From Nansenia antarctica (lineage: Eukaryota; Chordata; Actinopteri; Argentiniformes; Microstomatidae), in NCBI GenBank assembly GCA_963989245.1, contig OZ022342.1, positions 15,397,495 through 15,461,494 of the forward strand: a stretch of DNA of 64,000 bases, written 5' to 3'. Made by a program: the position numbers and the translations under genes. This document shows positions 1-15,000 of the stretch, piece after piece (within the stretch, counting starts at the first letter, position 1; each line of letters opens with the position of its first letter). The notes under the pieces are model-generated. The model made no database searches. It had not been told where the DNA came from and saw only the letters and a list, made by a program, of their open reading frames with translations.

Positions 1-13
1 CGTCCCCTCTCAG

Positions 14-3000
14 AATGCTGGTGGAGAGGACGCCCAAGAAGAACCACCTTGAGGAGGATCATGTTCTCATCCCTCCACAGACCCCAGTCAGGTGACCTCA
101 GCCCTCTGACACACATCCCTCACCATACATACATGCATACAGACCCCAGTCAGGTGACGTCAGCCCTCTGACATACATCCCTCACTAGGAACCCACTTAC
201 CTTACATTACATTTAAATGTTTTGGCATTTAGCAGATGCCTTTGTCCAAAGCGACTAACAACAAATACATTTGTTTAAGTAAGTGAATCATCTATCTATC
301 AGCCATTGCAAGAGAAAGTAATTAACGCTCGGCCTGGGGGCCATTGGCAGTCAAAATGCTAATTTAAAAAAATATATTATTATTATTATTTACAGTAGTC
401 AGACACTCAACCTTGCAACCCTGACTAGAACAGCATGTTCCTCGATGGAGAGACAGACCTAGGATTACTAATTTACAATGGAAACTTCTTCCTTGACTTA
501 AGAAGCCATTCATGGAACCATGTAATGGGGTTATGAGTGTGCATTCACTGTAAATCTATATGCATTAGCTAGCTCACATGATACTAGAAGACCACAGCGA
601 GTTCTGCTTTGATGTTTTCACGTGGATCTCAACCATGAGGCATGCGCTAGAGTTCCGTGGGCTTGTTACACAAAAAGGGAAAGCATGTTTAGACCCAATA
701 GATCTGTCTATCACTCTTATTTATTAGTAGCCCATGGTCAGGCCCTCAAAGTCTGACAGCATGGACCTTTATTCACTAACAGTTTATTAGAGTATTAAAT
801 AAATGGTCATTAGAATGTATTTATTTATCCAAGTAATAATACATAAACTAGAGATCCCTCTGGACAGCACTATGTACATATAACATATACTCTCCTGCTT
901 CTCCATTGCTGACTTGGTCATGGATGAACCGGGTGAGAGGACAGGTAACATTAGTTAGCTTTGTTTGCTAAAGTTGACAAAAAAAAATAAAGTCAGAAAA
1001 AAAAACTTTACGAAGAAAATACTTGGTTTAAGTGGTTTACGTTATTTTACACTATTATAGTACTTTTGGGGGTTAGAATTGATACAGTATGACTGCTACA
1101 TAGGCCACATACAGCTTTCAACATGATTTTTTTTCTCGCTTTTTTCTTTAATGTTAACATTTGTATTGACCATGAGTTTATGTCCCTTGTCTTGTCAGAG
1201 CTGCCATGAACTCCATTCAGCAGTTGAGGGTCGATCTCACATCCTCTGGTGACCAGCCTTCTCCCAACCTGGCAGTGTATTTCAAGGTAGGCTCCGCTTG
1301 TTTTCTGTGTGATGGCCATGTGTGACATGCATAAGTGGAAAGTTTGTGTCCTGTCAAGGTTGAGTTGCACCAGGCCTGTTTGTGCCCAGAAACTTGAACT
1401 CATCCACTATCGTCACAGAGGAGTTATTGATGACCAGTGGAGAGTGAGTTGGAGCCTATATTTCTGCTCCGGCCCTGTGAGCTGGACGTAAAATCTATGG
1501 AAGCGGCTGTTACACTGTGTCGACTTGGCAGTGAACCTAATGAATAGTGTTGAATCATAGACGATGTTTTTAGGAGCATTTCCATGCCACTCTAATCGCT
1601 GCCTTCCCCTCCCCCTGTCAGAACTGCACGGTGGATCCCACTGAGGAGGTTTTAAAGCGTGTTGAGATTCTGGGACAGCGGTTCAGCCAGAGGTTTGGGC
1701 AGGCGGTGGGGCCACGCTGTGTGGGGCTTGGCAAACAGGTACTAAAACATTATTTAAAAAAATTAATAATAATATGACGAACTGTCTCATCATACACACC
1801 TCATCAACCTTTTTTTATTTTCTCTCCTTCAGAGGTTTACCCTTGGTCTCCGGCTGTATTACAGAGTCATGGAGTCCATGCTGAAATCGGTAAACAACCT
1901 ATTCTCTTTCCAGTTTAAATCAACATTTTCACACATCAGAATCCTGAAATAAAATCTTGCATTTTTCCTCTAGGAGGAAAAGAGGTTGTCGGTACAGAAC
2001 TTCAGGTATGTTTTGGCTACGCTTGGACATTAAATGCTAAATCGTGATCTTATCTGACCATGGTTCCATTGGTAATTATGTGGTATTTACTAAGTGATTG
2101 TGTCAACATCTCTCTGGTGCTTATTTCATGAATTTAATCACTGTGGAGTAGCAAACAAGTATAGATTACAACTGTGTAATTACTATTGCTTTGTCAACAC
2201 CCAGTCATTTCTGTATCGTACAATAAAGTGCTATTGTATTATTTCCTCAATCAGATATTCAAATGAAGAAAATGTTAAATAGAGCTATACAAAGTGCTGT
2301 ATATTTCAAGTAAAAAGTTTGCTCATCTATAGAGTGTACTGCAACATTTCTTGACCGGTCATGTGATTTCCATTCCAGTAAACTCCTCAATGACTCCACA
2401 TTCCACACCTCACTCCTTGCCTGCGCTTTGGAGGTCGTCATGGCGACCTATGGTGGTGAGTCCCTTATGTCACCACATTCACTTACTGACGATGGATGCT
2501 TTCATACCCCAACTAATCTGCGTGGATTGAAAAAATATAAAGTGTACCGTAACAAAGTGTACCGTAACAACTTCCTTAGTTCAAATATTTGTAGACCTGA
2601 GTGTCATCAGTGCCACAAAAATGCCACTTATGATTTCACTGTGTCTGTTCTCCTCCACCAGGGAGCTCTTTTAAGAGTGGGGGATACAGCCATGGTGGTG
2701 GTGGTGGGGGTGTACCTGCAGAGACGGACCTGTGCTTCCCATGGATCTTGGACGTGTTCCAGCTGGCAGCGTTTGACTTCTACAAAGTGATTGAGAGCTT
2801 CATCAAGGCCGAGCAGCCCAGCCTGAGCAAAGACATCGTCAAACACCTGGAGCGCTGCGAACACCTCATCATGGAGACCTTCGCCTGGAGGGGGGTCAGT
2901 GATGTCACAATGCATCCCACACAACCAGTCCTCATACACATTACACATCCGCAGACAGACATTACTTGCGTGACACTAAGGCGAGGCATAATTCACTCTA

Positions 3001-6000
3001 CATCCGCAGCTCAGTGCTGTCAGAGCGAGGTGGATTTTTATTGAAATCAAGAAATTCTGGACATACACATACTTTAAAATATTATTTTTGAATTACATAC
3101 ACACAATACAACATCCTTTTACATTTAACTACGTTGAGGTAGAATATATGGTCTGAATATGAGGTCCAAGTTGCGGTCTTGGGTTAGGATTATGGTGTCA
3201 TGAAATCCTCACGTTCCTCAGACCTCAGCTAAGGGTGCTAGGCCATGTGTGTGCAGTAGTCACTGACCCGGACCGGATCGGAAAAGAATCGCTGAGGCTA
3301 GTCCTCCAGTCCCAGAGGTGCTCCTCACTGGCTGCCACTGACCCCACTGCTGACAGGCTCCCTGTGCACCAGGCTGCTGGAGAAGTAGTAGATGAGGGGG
3401 TTGAGGCAGCAGTTGGCACTGGCCAGAGACAGCACCACGGGGTGCAGAGCCTTGGTGACCCTGGCCAGACCACAGCTGGGCAGGAGGCCCACGTGGGTGA
3501 GGGTGTAGCCCAGCAGGTTGAGGTGGTAGGGGACAAAGCAGAGCATGAAGACGGCCACCACCCTGTAGATGACGGCCAGGGTGTGGCGGCGGCCGTGGCG
3601 TTGGCTGCGTTGGGGGCGGCGCCGGGGCTGACGGAGAACGCGCAGCACGCTGCAGTAGCTGAAGAGCAGCAGCAGGGTGGGCAGCAGGAAGGCCCCCTGC
3701 ACCAGGCCCAGGGCCATCAGGATGAAGGAGCGCTGGCGCCGGGAGGACGGGTCCAGCAGGCAGGGCAGGTCGCGTCTGGCTGCAGCCAAGCGCAGCAGAG
3801 GGAGAGCCACGCTCAGGCCCAGCACCAGGCACCAGATTCCCGCACTCACCAGCCGGGCAGCACACATCCTGCGGGGGGCCGACACCAGCGGGTGCACGAC
3901 AGCAATGTAGCGGTCCACAGCGATGCACACCAAGAAGAAGAGTCCTCCGTAGAGGCTGATGTACTTGAGGGTGAAGGTCAGCTGGCAGAAGACCCCCCCG
4001 GGGGTCCAGGAGGTCAGGGCACCGGGGTCAGAGAGGTGGGCGTGGCCCTTTCGGTTGTAGTAGTAGATCCTCAGAGGCAGGGAGACCACGAAGAAGAGGT
4101 CTGCAGCGGACATGTTGGCCATGTAGACGGCGGTGCTGGTGAGGGTGCGAGGGGAGAGCCACAGCCTGTGCAGAGCCATTCCATTACTGGCCAACCCCAG
4201 CAGGAAGATGACACTGTAGGACACCTGGTAGAAGGTGAAGCGGTAGCTGGTGTCCACAGTGCAGTTGGGCAGAGGGGAGAAGGGGTGGGCCAGCACGTCT
4301 GTCTGGTTCCTCATCTCCATGACTAGTTACGCTCTCGCAGCTTGTCTCATTGCTCTGTCCGCCTCATGTCTAAGGAAGAAATTGAGTTGTTGAAGTGATG
4401 GTCAAAGAGATACTTAGCTAGATACCCAGCAGTGAAACATGCGGCAGGTATAGACTTAATTAACTATTTTATGTGTCCTACTTTATTGAGTTTAAATATT
4501 GACCCGAAGACAGCTCTGCGGGTACAGCTGTGGTGTGTGTTTGAAGTGCTGGATGGGAGTCGGTCCCTCCGTGTTTGTAGTCTTGTCAACTCTCCCAAGT
4601 TCACACACACAGACACGCACACCCCTCACATCACCAATGTGAAGTTGCAGTCCTAGCTAATTCTCCCTGTACAGTGCTTTAATTACCATGAGTGGGTCTC
4701 CATTGTTTACTATTGATTTAGCAATTTACTCCTCATTATCTGGTGGTGATTTGCATTGGAAATCTAGTGTCTTTTGCCTGGAAAAAGTGTGCACATAATG
4801 AGTTTCTCCACGCTGCAGCCAACAAATGGTAAGCTTGGTAAAATGGAAAACAAGCACTGCCCTTGTCTAACTGTATGGATAATTGAGTGTGTCAGTGATT
4901 TACTGTGAAAAGGGGTGGCAGTAAAATTCCTGTAGTTTATTTCCACTGTCAGAGACTTAAGCAGATGCTCCAGGCATGAGAATTACCGGTATGTTGAAAT
5001 GCCCAGACCTGATGCACTGTAAACCTGTTGAACAAGCCTCATCCTGTGTCTACTTAGTCAAAAACAATGTCTAAAATCGAACATCCTTTACATTGCTGCA
5101 TCTTAATGAACTTCTCAAAAATGAAAATACATTGATTGGTGAGATACAATTTCTCACGTGCAGTAAATTATTATTGAGAGAAACCTTTTCATTTTCTGAG
5201 GTGACACACAAAAATCAAAATCAGAATTTTGTGGATTTGTCTAGCTTGGTTTTTTTAGCGCATAAAGGGAACATTGCCGTGTTTTGTATAATTAGTCAAA
5301 CATCGAGGATATGAGCAGATGCTCTTAGTCAGGCTGTTTTATGTTTTATGAAGATTATAATAGAAAAGAAGGACATTGCATTTGGATGCATCATTTGAGA
5401 TTACTCACCAAGGTACTCTGGTTCCATTTGCATGAGGCAACATCTTTACAAAGTCATGGTTCCACAGTTTTCAGGAGTGTCTTTTGTTTCCCTGTTTCAA
5501 TTCCCCAACTGAAATGGTGCGTGATATGCTGTGGTAGTGGTCCATTTAGAATGAAGGGTCTGTGGTGAATATTTCTTATCAGTTTACGCCCACACACGCT
5601 TTGATCTCATACACTCGCACATGCACGGACAGTATATGCACACACAATCACAAGCAGGGACAGTGTGTGTGTGTGTGTGTGTGTGTGTCTGTGTGTGTGT
5701 ACCCGGACACACAATCAGTGTCATCTTGTCACACTGAATCAACAATAGTGGTGCTGTATAAACTGGCCACCCCTGTCCTCACTTCCTGACAACCAATCTA
5801 TTCTTCTCATAGAAACTTAATTGTGGTATTACAAGGTCATATCCTGGAGCTACTGGTAATATGACCACACAGGCTGCATTTACACCTCAATGCCTCGTTA
5901 CGATTTAGTGCCTATAGCCGTTTTTTTTTTAAACGCCTGTTTACACCTACTTTTTCCAAATGACCCATATCCGATACCTGTGCTTACACTGCTTAACACT

Positions 6001-9000
6001 TGAAACGACCCGCATGCGTACATGAGGGTTTGGTTACTGGAAACAAAAGTATACGGACAGCCGACACGGACACAAACGACAGACAGTTAACACTGCTTTG
6101 TTTCTGTACAAACCATTTGTTTTCGCATGCATGGACTCTTCGCCCCAAAGGCTTAAAAGACACAACACCGCAACATTTGTCCACTGTCCTGACCCGTCCT
6201 ATTCCATTTCAGCTTCACCAGTGTCGCTCCTCACTTTTGAACAGCTGCTGTGACTTGTTGTGACGTGAAACTAACGTCAAACATCATCAAAATGCGAAGT
6301 CCGTCGTATTTTCAATGACGTGCAAATCGGAATTGAGCGTTATATGCGACCTGCCTGCTTAGACCGCAGTCGAAATGACACAGCCTATTCGTATCTGATT
6401 GAGGCCGGCATGAGATTGAGGCCTGAATCGGATCTGAGAATATCAGATTCAATGTGCTTTTTTACTGGTTACACCTACATATTTCATATCCGGTCTGTGC
6501 CACATGTGAGCAAAAAATCGGAATTGTTTTACTTCTACCTGGCGGTGTAAACGCAGCCATAAATCCTGAGGTGCTCTGTCACTGTACAGGTTTTGTCTCT
6601 TTGTGGTGGACCACAAAGTGCTACTTGTGACCAAAACACAGCCTGGGGCGGCTGTGACTCAGGAGGTCGAGCCGGCGTATAACGATCGCAAGGTCGGCGG
6701 CTCCTCCTGTCCACGCGTCGTCGCGGGCCGGCGCCTTGCACGGTAGCTCGCCGCCATCGGTGTGTGAATGTGTGTGTGAATGGGTGAATGAGAGGCCATT
6801 TGTAAAGCGCTTTGGAATAAGGTGCTATATATTAAGTGCAGTCCATCTTTGTGTCATTGTTCACCTCTCCTCTATCTGTCTGATGTTTGGTGCCATATCT
6901 ACTATCTAGTCTACATACTTTCCATTGAGAGGCCTGTGCTCACTCGTCTGCCTTGGTTTCACAATCCTGATGATCCAAACAGATGAGTGGTGATGAGCAC
7001 CATGTTTATGTGCCAGAGGGCCCTCAGGAGGGAGCATCCAATCAGGAATGTGGAGACTGTTGGCTCACAGGCATGGGGAGTTTACACACAAACACATTTT
7101 CTCTATATTGAGAGAATATTTGAATAGGGTGTGTTGGCTAGTTGAGCATGATGCGCAGCAGGGGGCTGGGCGGTATACATTTTTTTATTTTATTTTTTTT
7201 ACATAAATATGGATATTTTGTTATACCTGTATGATCCAGCTGTGAAATGGAATGTCACTATACTGTCAACCAGTTTTGTGCCTCGTCATAACACGTGCAG
7301 ATTGTGTGGTCTAACAGTTTAGGTCGTACATTTTACATGTACATGAGGCACTATAACACCATTGAAATGTTAGCTGTCATCTGGACAATGAACAGCTTTT
7401 CATACATAGGACAGCGGATTTCACATTTCCATCTAGGAACAAGGGTAAGGTTTTAAGTTATAGCGGGATTGAGATTGGAAAGGAAAAAAGCCTACTATAT
7501 CCAGAGCAGGAGACGATAGCATCCCCTTCTCTGAATGGTTAACAGATTTCTATGGTGACAGACAGGCAAGCCTATCAAATGTGTGACTGTCTAGACTCTA
7601 AAGGGTTACAACGAAAGATGAAAGGTCCAGTATGTAGATGTTTAAAATAGTACTAAGTGGTCATGATAATTCGGTAGCCATCAAGGAATGAGATCACATG
7701 ATGAAGAACGTTCTGTGAAGAGTGTGGTATTAATTCAAACAAAGCTCGGGTAGGATACTGGCCTTTGCAAATTTATTTTAAAAAACATATTTTTTTAAGA
7801 GGATATGCACATGTTTGCCGCTATTTGAAAACATTCATACACCGCAAACACCACACCCACACAGAAAATGGTTTGCTACCACCTCGTTATGCATTGAAGA
7901 GTGCTAACTTCCTGTGTTGTTCTCAACATCACTGGCTTTCACATGCAGACACTGATACTGCAGCCTACATAGATACAGAGGAGGAACGGATGCACATTGA
8001 AAATCTGTAATCCACATTTGACTGCGGGTTGAAATACATCCTTCAATTCATAGCTTTCAGTCACGTGGTTTCTTCCCTAGCAACCACCAACCTGACGGGC
8101 AAAAAGTATCATAGCAACATCGCTCAACATGGCTGCCTACTATTTAGACCACCTCACCCATGAAGAACTATCAAGATACACGACGGTGATAGGAGTGGAG
8201 GATTGACACCATTCAAATAGTGTTGGATTCCCTGTCTTCTACTCTATCCGGACACGTTGGAATTATTATCATAACCCCCGGAGAATCAAAGTTATTGACC
8301 TGCAAAGGGTGCCTCCTTGACCGGCTTTTCCCGTGAATAACACCGGTTATGGAGGTGGTACAAACATAAGACTATTATTGCTAAATTCACCATCAGTATA
8401 CGGTCATTTTGAGCCCTTAACCACCGCGCTGACACCCCGAGAAGATATACTTTTAATATGAAACTCGATCAACCGGGCGTTCACCGGCTGCTGGACGAAA
8501 CTCCCAACTCCCGCTGTCAGCGAGGCGAGGGAATATTTATATCCGGGAATTCGCTCCTTGCTGTGTCCACGGTGATAGGAGTGGAGGATCGACTCCATTC
8601 AAATAGTGTTGGATTCCCTGTCTTCTACTCTATCCGGACACGTTGGAATTATTTTCCTAACCCACAGGAAATCAAAGTTATTAACCCGCAAAAAGTGGGT
8701 TTTGCCCGTGGGTTTTGCCCGCAAAAAGTGCCTTTTGCCCGTCAGGTGGGCGTTTCCACTATGCTGTGACGTCACATGAAAGCTATGAATATGTTAAATG
8801 TAGCTCTTTAAAATACGTTATGTGGTATTCTAGTATTCATTAAGTCCTGACTCTAGTGTTAAGAGGCACAAGTTGTTGTTTAAAGACTTAGGGGAATCCC
8901 CTGTATCTTAGGTGGAAATGTTTTTAACTGACCTATGCATTGTTATGCATATTCATTAAACATATTTAGAAGGAAAAAATTACTGTCAAAATTAGAAAAT

Positions 9001-12000
9001 ACTGCAATATGATATTTAGCCAGCCTAAACTGAAGTGAACCAACCCTAATCTATGAAAAAGATGTTGATGCCGTTCAAAGAGAACGTTTTAAAGCTCTGC
9101 GTTTCCTGTTTTTGATCACCTGTGTTAGTCTAGTTAGTTTCCCAGGATATATACAGACAAACAGAAGTTTCAGAAGTCACATTGCGGTAACAGAGCCCTC
9201 AGCTGTTGTTCAACAGGGCCAAAATGTGTTCATACTGTAGATTTAGTTCTTTGGCGTTGTTACACTTTGTGTCAATCAACAATAAACCAATTCCCTATTA
9301 TATCCCAGGCACATTCACTCCCGTCCATTGCTTTCTATGGGACTGCTACTTATGTTACCAAATTATGACAGAACCATGACATGCATTGTTAGTTACTGTT
9401 GTTTAAAGTCATTCTTAGAATAATGTATATGGACTTAAGTTTGCACAGCTATCATGTGAAATGTGAGTTGCTCAGCTGGCTGGCTTACTGAACAATCTAT
9501 GGTAGTTACATTACATTTACAAACTAAATAACGACTGCACCTTCAACCACGAACGTCCTTTGCTAGTTGTAAGGTTGTAACTAAGATATTCACTGGAGAG
9601 AAACATGAAAATAATTGACAGATTGTTTCAGTTATGTATAGTCCACTACAGATTGCAACCAAGGTAACGTATGTGTCACGTTCCAATGCTTTGGTCTGCA
9701 TATTGGGAACTGATGTAATGATTGGACTTTTCTTTAGATAAAAGTGAATACATTTCTGTTGTGTTGAACATCTTTTTTCAGCTTGTTTTGTGTGCCTGCT
9801 ACCAATGTAAAGTATTGTTATAGTTGTCTAGGTAGCAGTGGGGATTACTCACCGAATCCATTGCGTTGCAGTATTTTGGCTTGACTAGAGAGTTTGTGTT
9901 GTGATTCTCAACAACGTTGAAACGTAGTTCCGTGTTTCAAAAGAAAAGTCTGAACATTTTGATTGTTTGCCGATATGCGGACCAGAAGGACTAAAACGTG
10001 TCACATGACACATTTTATCCAGGCTACTTTTGTGCCTATCCCATGACCGTTGTCGAGATACGAGTGCAGAGTCGCCCTATCTGACATGAGACAATGGGGA
10101 GATCATGTATTCCATCGTGAGTTTTATTATTTTATTATACAGTACGGTATATTTAGCCATTGACTTAACACTGAGCTATCACTTCCTGAAACCAAAAGCA
10201 GAAGACCTTTTATATGCTCTTTTCATTGAGAGACATTTGTCTCACTGTTAAACAAGTCACAGAAGCTTGTCAGAAAAGGTCCACACATTAGTATATGCTG
10301 TACATGGCACCTTGCTCCAGTGTGCCTCCCAGACCTGCATCATTTCTTCTAGTCCTCAACAACACCTTTATTTGGATGATTTGAGAGCCTGATGAATAAC
10401 ACTCAGAACTGAGTCACTAGAGGTAGACATTTCTGTCCCGCAGATTGGAGGGTGGTTATAGTGTAAACACACACAAGGGCGTGTTTACTATTCTTGTGTT
10501 GCCATGATTCAGACCACTCCACTCCCATCTGTTGCCTCAGACCTATTGGGAGTGTTGCACCAACAATAGAGTCACTGAAATGTCACTAGGATGTCACATT
10601 GATGCCTCATTTAGGGATAGCTCACATTGTTGATGTCACACGGTGGACTCATCTTGAAACACTTTGGCCCTTAGTGTCCTCAGGTGGTGCATGGAGCTCT
10701 GTGTGGAGTCTGTTTTTAGCCCCTCACTCAGCTTGTTGCCATAGCGACTGGCCATAGACTTGCGTTTGATGGAGTTCTGGATGGTCTCAGAGGTGAAGTA
10801 GTATATGACTGGGTCAAAGCAGCAGTTGGTCACTGCTATGCAGAGGGCGATGGGGTAGATGGTCCTCACCACCGACTCCACGTAGCACCCCTTCAGAAGC
10901 TTTGTGCGGACCAGGGCGTAAAAGACCAGGTTGACGTTATAGGGGATGAAACAGAAGCAGAAGATGAGCAGATGCACTATGATCATGCGCAGGATTTTGG
11001 TCTTGTTGATCTGGCCTCCGCGGCTGATGGCCTGGGGCTGGCGCAGTGTGAGGAGGACCATGGTGGAGCAGAAGACGTTGAGCAGCAGGGGGATGAGGAA
11101 GCCCACCGTCTCGATGAACACCACCACCTTGGACAGCTTGGACTTCCACTGCTTGTTGGAGAAGTTCTCAAAGCAGTAGATGGAGGAGGAGTTTGCGTTT
11201 CTCGGCGAGGTGGTGTCCAGGAGAAAGCCAGTGGGCAGGCTGCCAGACAGCACCAGCACCCACACAGCACAGCAGGCCAGCTTGGCATTGCGCTTGGTGC
11301 GCAGCGTCTGTGAGCGGAACGGGTGCACGATGGCCAAGAAACGGTCCACACTGATGCAGGTGAGAAACAGGATGCTGCCGTACATGTTGGTGTAGAACAG
11401 CGAGACCGAGAGCTTGCAGAGCACCCTGCCGAAGGGCCAGTCCCGGTTGATGAAGTAGAAAATCCGGAAGGGCAGGGTGAGGACAAAGAGAAGATCTGAC
11501 ACCATTAAATTCATCATGTACGTGGTGGTCTCATTGCGCAGCTTCAGCGTACAGGTAAAGATGTACATGGCAACCATGTTGAAGAGCAGCCCAACTATGA
11601 AGACTAGGCTGAAGACTGAGCTGTAGAGGGGGTACTTAAAGCCATCACTCTTAATGCAGCTTGTGTTTGTTAGGCTCAATCCCATTGTATTGATCCCATC
11701 AGTCTGTAGAGTGCTATTATACATTTTTAGAGAAAGGTGGAGTGTTGGGAGGAGGGGAACAGCGCAACTGATAAATGTCACTAGTACAGAGCAAAAAGTA
11801 TTTCCAAAAAACAGAAAACAAAAGGCAGCGTCCTTTATGTCAGGGTCAGGAATACACTGCAGTCCATTTCATCCAGTTGAAGTTTAGCTTTTCTTTAGCT
11901 GGAAATCCGCCAACCATTCCCACACACCCTCTTTCACTTTCTCATTTATTGACAGCTGGGGTATAACAAGTGGCACTCAAATCACCCCCATCAACTTACG

Positions 12001-15000
12001 TCTCGTAAGATATTTTAGTATTTTGAAAGCTAAAGCTTTGAAATCAATTAATACCTGTGTTTGTATCCAAAGAAATGAGACAGCCCTCTCAAGTAATCCG
12101 TTGAGGGTTTGTATATCCAGTTATTGAGTGATCGTATGATCCCAACTCTGTTTCTACTGTTCTGTGGTTCTTTGTGAGCAGGCTTCAAGGTTGCCTCCTG
12201 AGTCGGGGGAGTTCCTCTCTAGTCAGTGGTGTTTCTTGCTCCAGTGAGAGAGAAGTGCTCTTTGCCGCTCCTCTAGGTCCTGCCCTCTTCCTGTATGTTC
12301 TGCTGCAGCCCCTGGGGGCATGGTGGGGGCTGCTGACCCAAATGTAGAAGACGGGGCTCTGCTGCTGCCTGTCTACTCAATGTACTGTCTAGCTCAATGG
12401 AGTCTTAACAGGCTCGACCATAAACTGACACTCACCACGACTGCTTACACTCCTGGAGTAGATACAGTACTCCCTAAGGCCGCTCCCATTTACTGTGTGC
12501 TCTATGTAATCACATGCATTCCCTCTGTCACGGCACAGGTCAGAGACGGGTGTGGCTTGTTGTTTTTTAAAGTTTACATTTGTAACTCCTGATACCCCAG
12601 GCAAATTAGGGTACTCTGAGATAAAGGTTTTTAAAGAGTTAGAACTCATCCATTGCTGTGGCTGTCTACTGGTTAAGTCTCTATGGCAGCTGTCTTATTG
12701 TTCAGAGGTCTTTCTGAGCCCTTAGAATTGTGTCAGTGCCTCATGATAATCTGTCATATCAGTATTGTAAAAATGTATTTTATTGTTTTGATTTGATTGA
12801 TTTTCAAAATGTCAAATTACTCCATTCTCAGATTTTAGTTTAAGTGGTGCCCATGTAAAGCAAATAGTGAGGAGATGTTGGTGTTAATATATATATATAG
12901 AGTCAGATATACAGTGTATGTTGCTCTCAGGACAGTTGCTCTCAGGATATATATATATATATTAATATAATTTGACTTTGCTGTACATATTTAATTCAGT
13001 GAAAGTCATAGCTTCCTTTTAACACAGCACTCTGTGTACTTGTAGGAGCTGTTTATTAGTCCGTAGCGTGAGCCGCTAGAAGCCTCAGAATGACGGGAAG
13101 GAGAAGGTTCCAATAATAGCAAGACTGAACCTGCAGACTCTGAGTCAGAGAAAACCCAACCCCTTCCCCTTCCACATCAGAAACCATATAGTGTTGTCTC
13201 TGCATGCACATGCTGGTATGCATGCAAGCGTTAACATTGAATACCTTTAATCGAGCTTCAAATGCAATTTGACAAACAGACACAGGAAGCGTGCATGTGT
13301 TTTTCACAGTGACGGTAGCTAACAACCCATTGAGTAATTTAAGGGATTGTGATGAGCCATTAAGCCTATTGTAAATGACTGTCATTTCTGTTACAATTAC
13401 CACTGCGTTAGTTTTTCCATTTGTATTAATGTGTCTTTTTCTGTTTTAGATAAGATCTGATACAATAGGGCAGAGGGAGTCTACTCCAAAGTTCAAACCC
13501 AACATGACCCGTGGCGACAAGGCGTTGTTAATCCTGTGCATGAATTTGAAAGGAAAAATCCTTGATATCCTTGATATCTTGATAAAGAAGCTATGGTTAT
13601 TTGAAGTGAAAACAGCAGCGGAGTGAAACAAATAGAAACACAAGAAGGACACCAGCACAACTCTCGTTTATGTCTTTGTTTAGAATAATCTTTATTTACA
13701 TTTAGCAGAATAACATTTTACAAAAACATACATCATTTTAGAAGACAAACATAGTACATAAAAGTGGTACGGACTACGGACATGCTCAAAGTTGTAGGGT
13801 TGTCCAGAGTAAAGTTGTTTTCTTGTCCTTTTCAATCAACAGATGTGTAGTTTGTGTAGTTTATTCTAATGCGAAACACTTCTAACCTAATCAGACAATG
13901 CCATCAACCAAACAACTATTGTCTCCACCTATGGTGAGTGATGTGTCTCATCGACTGGAGTGGCCTGCTGATATTCTATTGATCAAGACAGTTGCTCTCA
14001 GGAGCTCAGTGTGCCAGTGAGTGTGGACACTGTAAAGGCAGGACTATTGATGAGTCTGCATCTTACAAATGTAAATCCGTTGAATGAATGAATGAATGAA
14101 TGAATGAATGAATGGTCTTTATTGTCATTGCTATAGTACAGGTACCAAACAACGACATTTGGGAGGGGTGGCTCCCCTGGTGCTAGGAAAGAAAAAAAAA
14201 ACTAAAAAAACAAGAAGGGAAAGGAGCTGGTTTACATAAATAAAGGCTATGTACACTATCCACTATACTATACTGTACAGATAGACGACTAGGGTTGTCA
14301 TATTGCACATAGTGTTATTGCACATTCATTTAAAGTGTCGCAGTTTGCAGGCTTGAAATGTACATATTTGTGCCTCAGCACTACACCTGATTTTTTCAGT
14401 CCAGCAGCTGCCATCAATCCGTCCAGACTGTCCTGGGCCCAGAACCTAGGTCTTTGCTGTGTTCAGGGCCTGGATGGCCCTGGGGTAGAAGCTGTGCTTC
14501 AGTCTGTTTGTCCTTGCGGCCATGGTCCTGTACCGCCTTTTCGAGGGCAGCCGGGCAAAGTGTTCGTACAATCAATCAACCATATGGTGTTTTGCAAGCA
14601 AATCTGTTCTAGAAGATATGAAACATGTTCTGATGTGCCAACAGTGAAGTATGGTTTCTTGTCAGCCAATTGAGCACTCAACAATGGTGTAACTCTGTCA
14701 CCCTGGCCAAGGTTTAAGCTAGCTGTGGTGTGGATAGGGCCATCTAATAGGCTAATAAATGTGAGAGCACACAGAATGTGCTGGACTGTACGGTCAGACA
14801 CATTATTTCCCCTCCTGCAGTTGTACCCCATGACACAACAGCATTCTTGAGATGGAGGGAATAGCAGAAACCAGAGTCAGGCCTGTTGTTTTGCTCTCCG
14901 AGCAGCGGACACAGCTGGACCTTACAATAACAGTAAGAGGAGAGTTCAGTGTGTGAGTGATGTTTCAAGTTTATTGTTATGTCACATTACACAAGTGTAA

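Noticed and set aside
3235..4326. 363-codon plus-strand ORF opposite the nested P2Y-like receptor
   Set aside because: Its composition (Gln/Gly/Val/His-rich, no domain) is that expected for the antisense of a GC-rich coding sequence; the receptor on the other strand has a clear family match.
13056..13658. Minus-strand ORFs of 115 and 70 codons
   Set aside because: No family similarity, no splice context, and typical chance length for this base composition.
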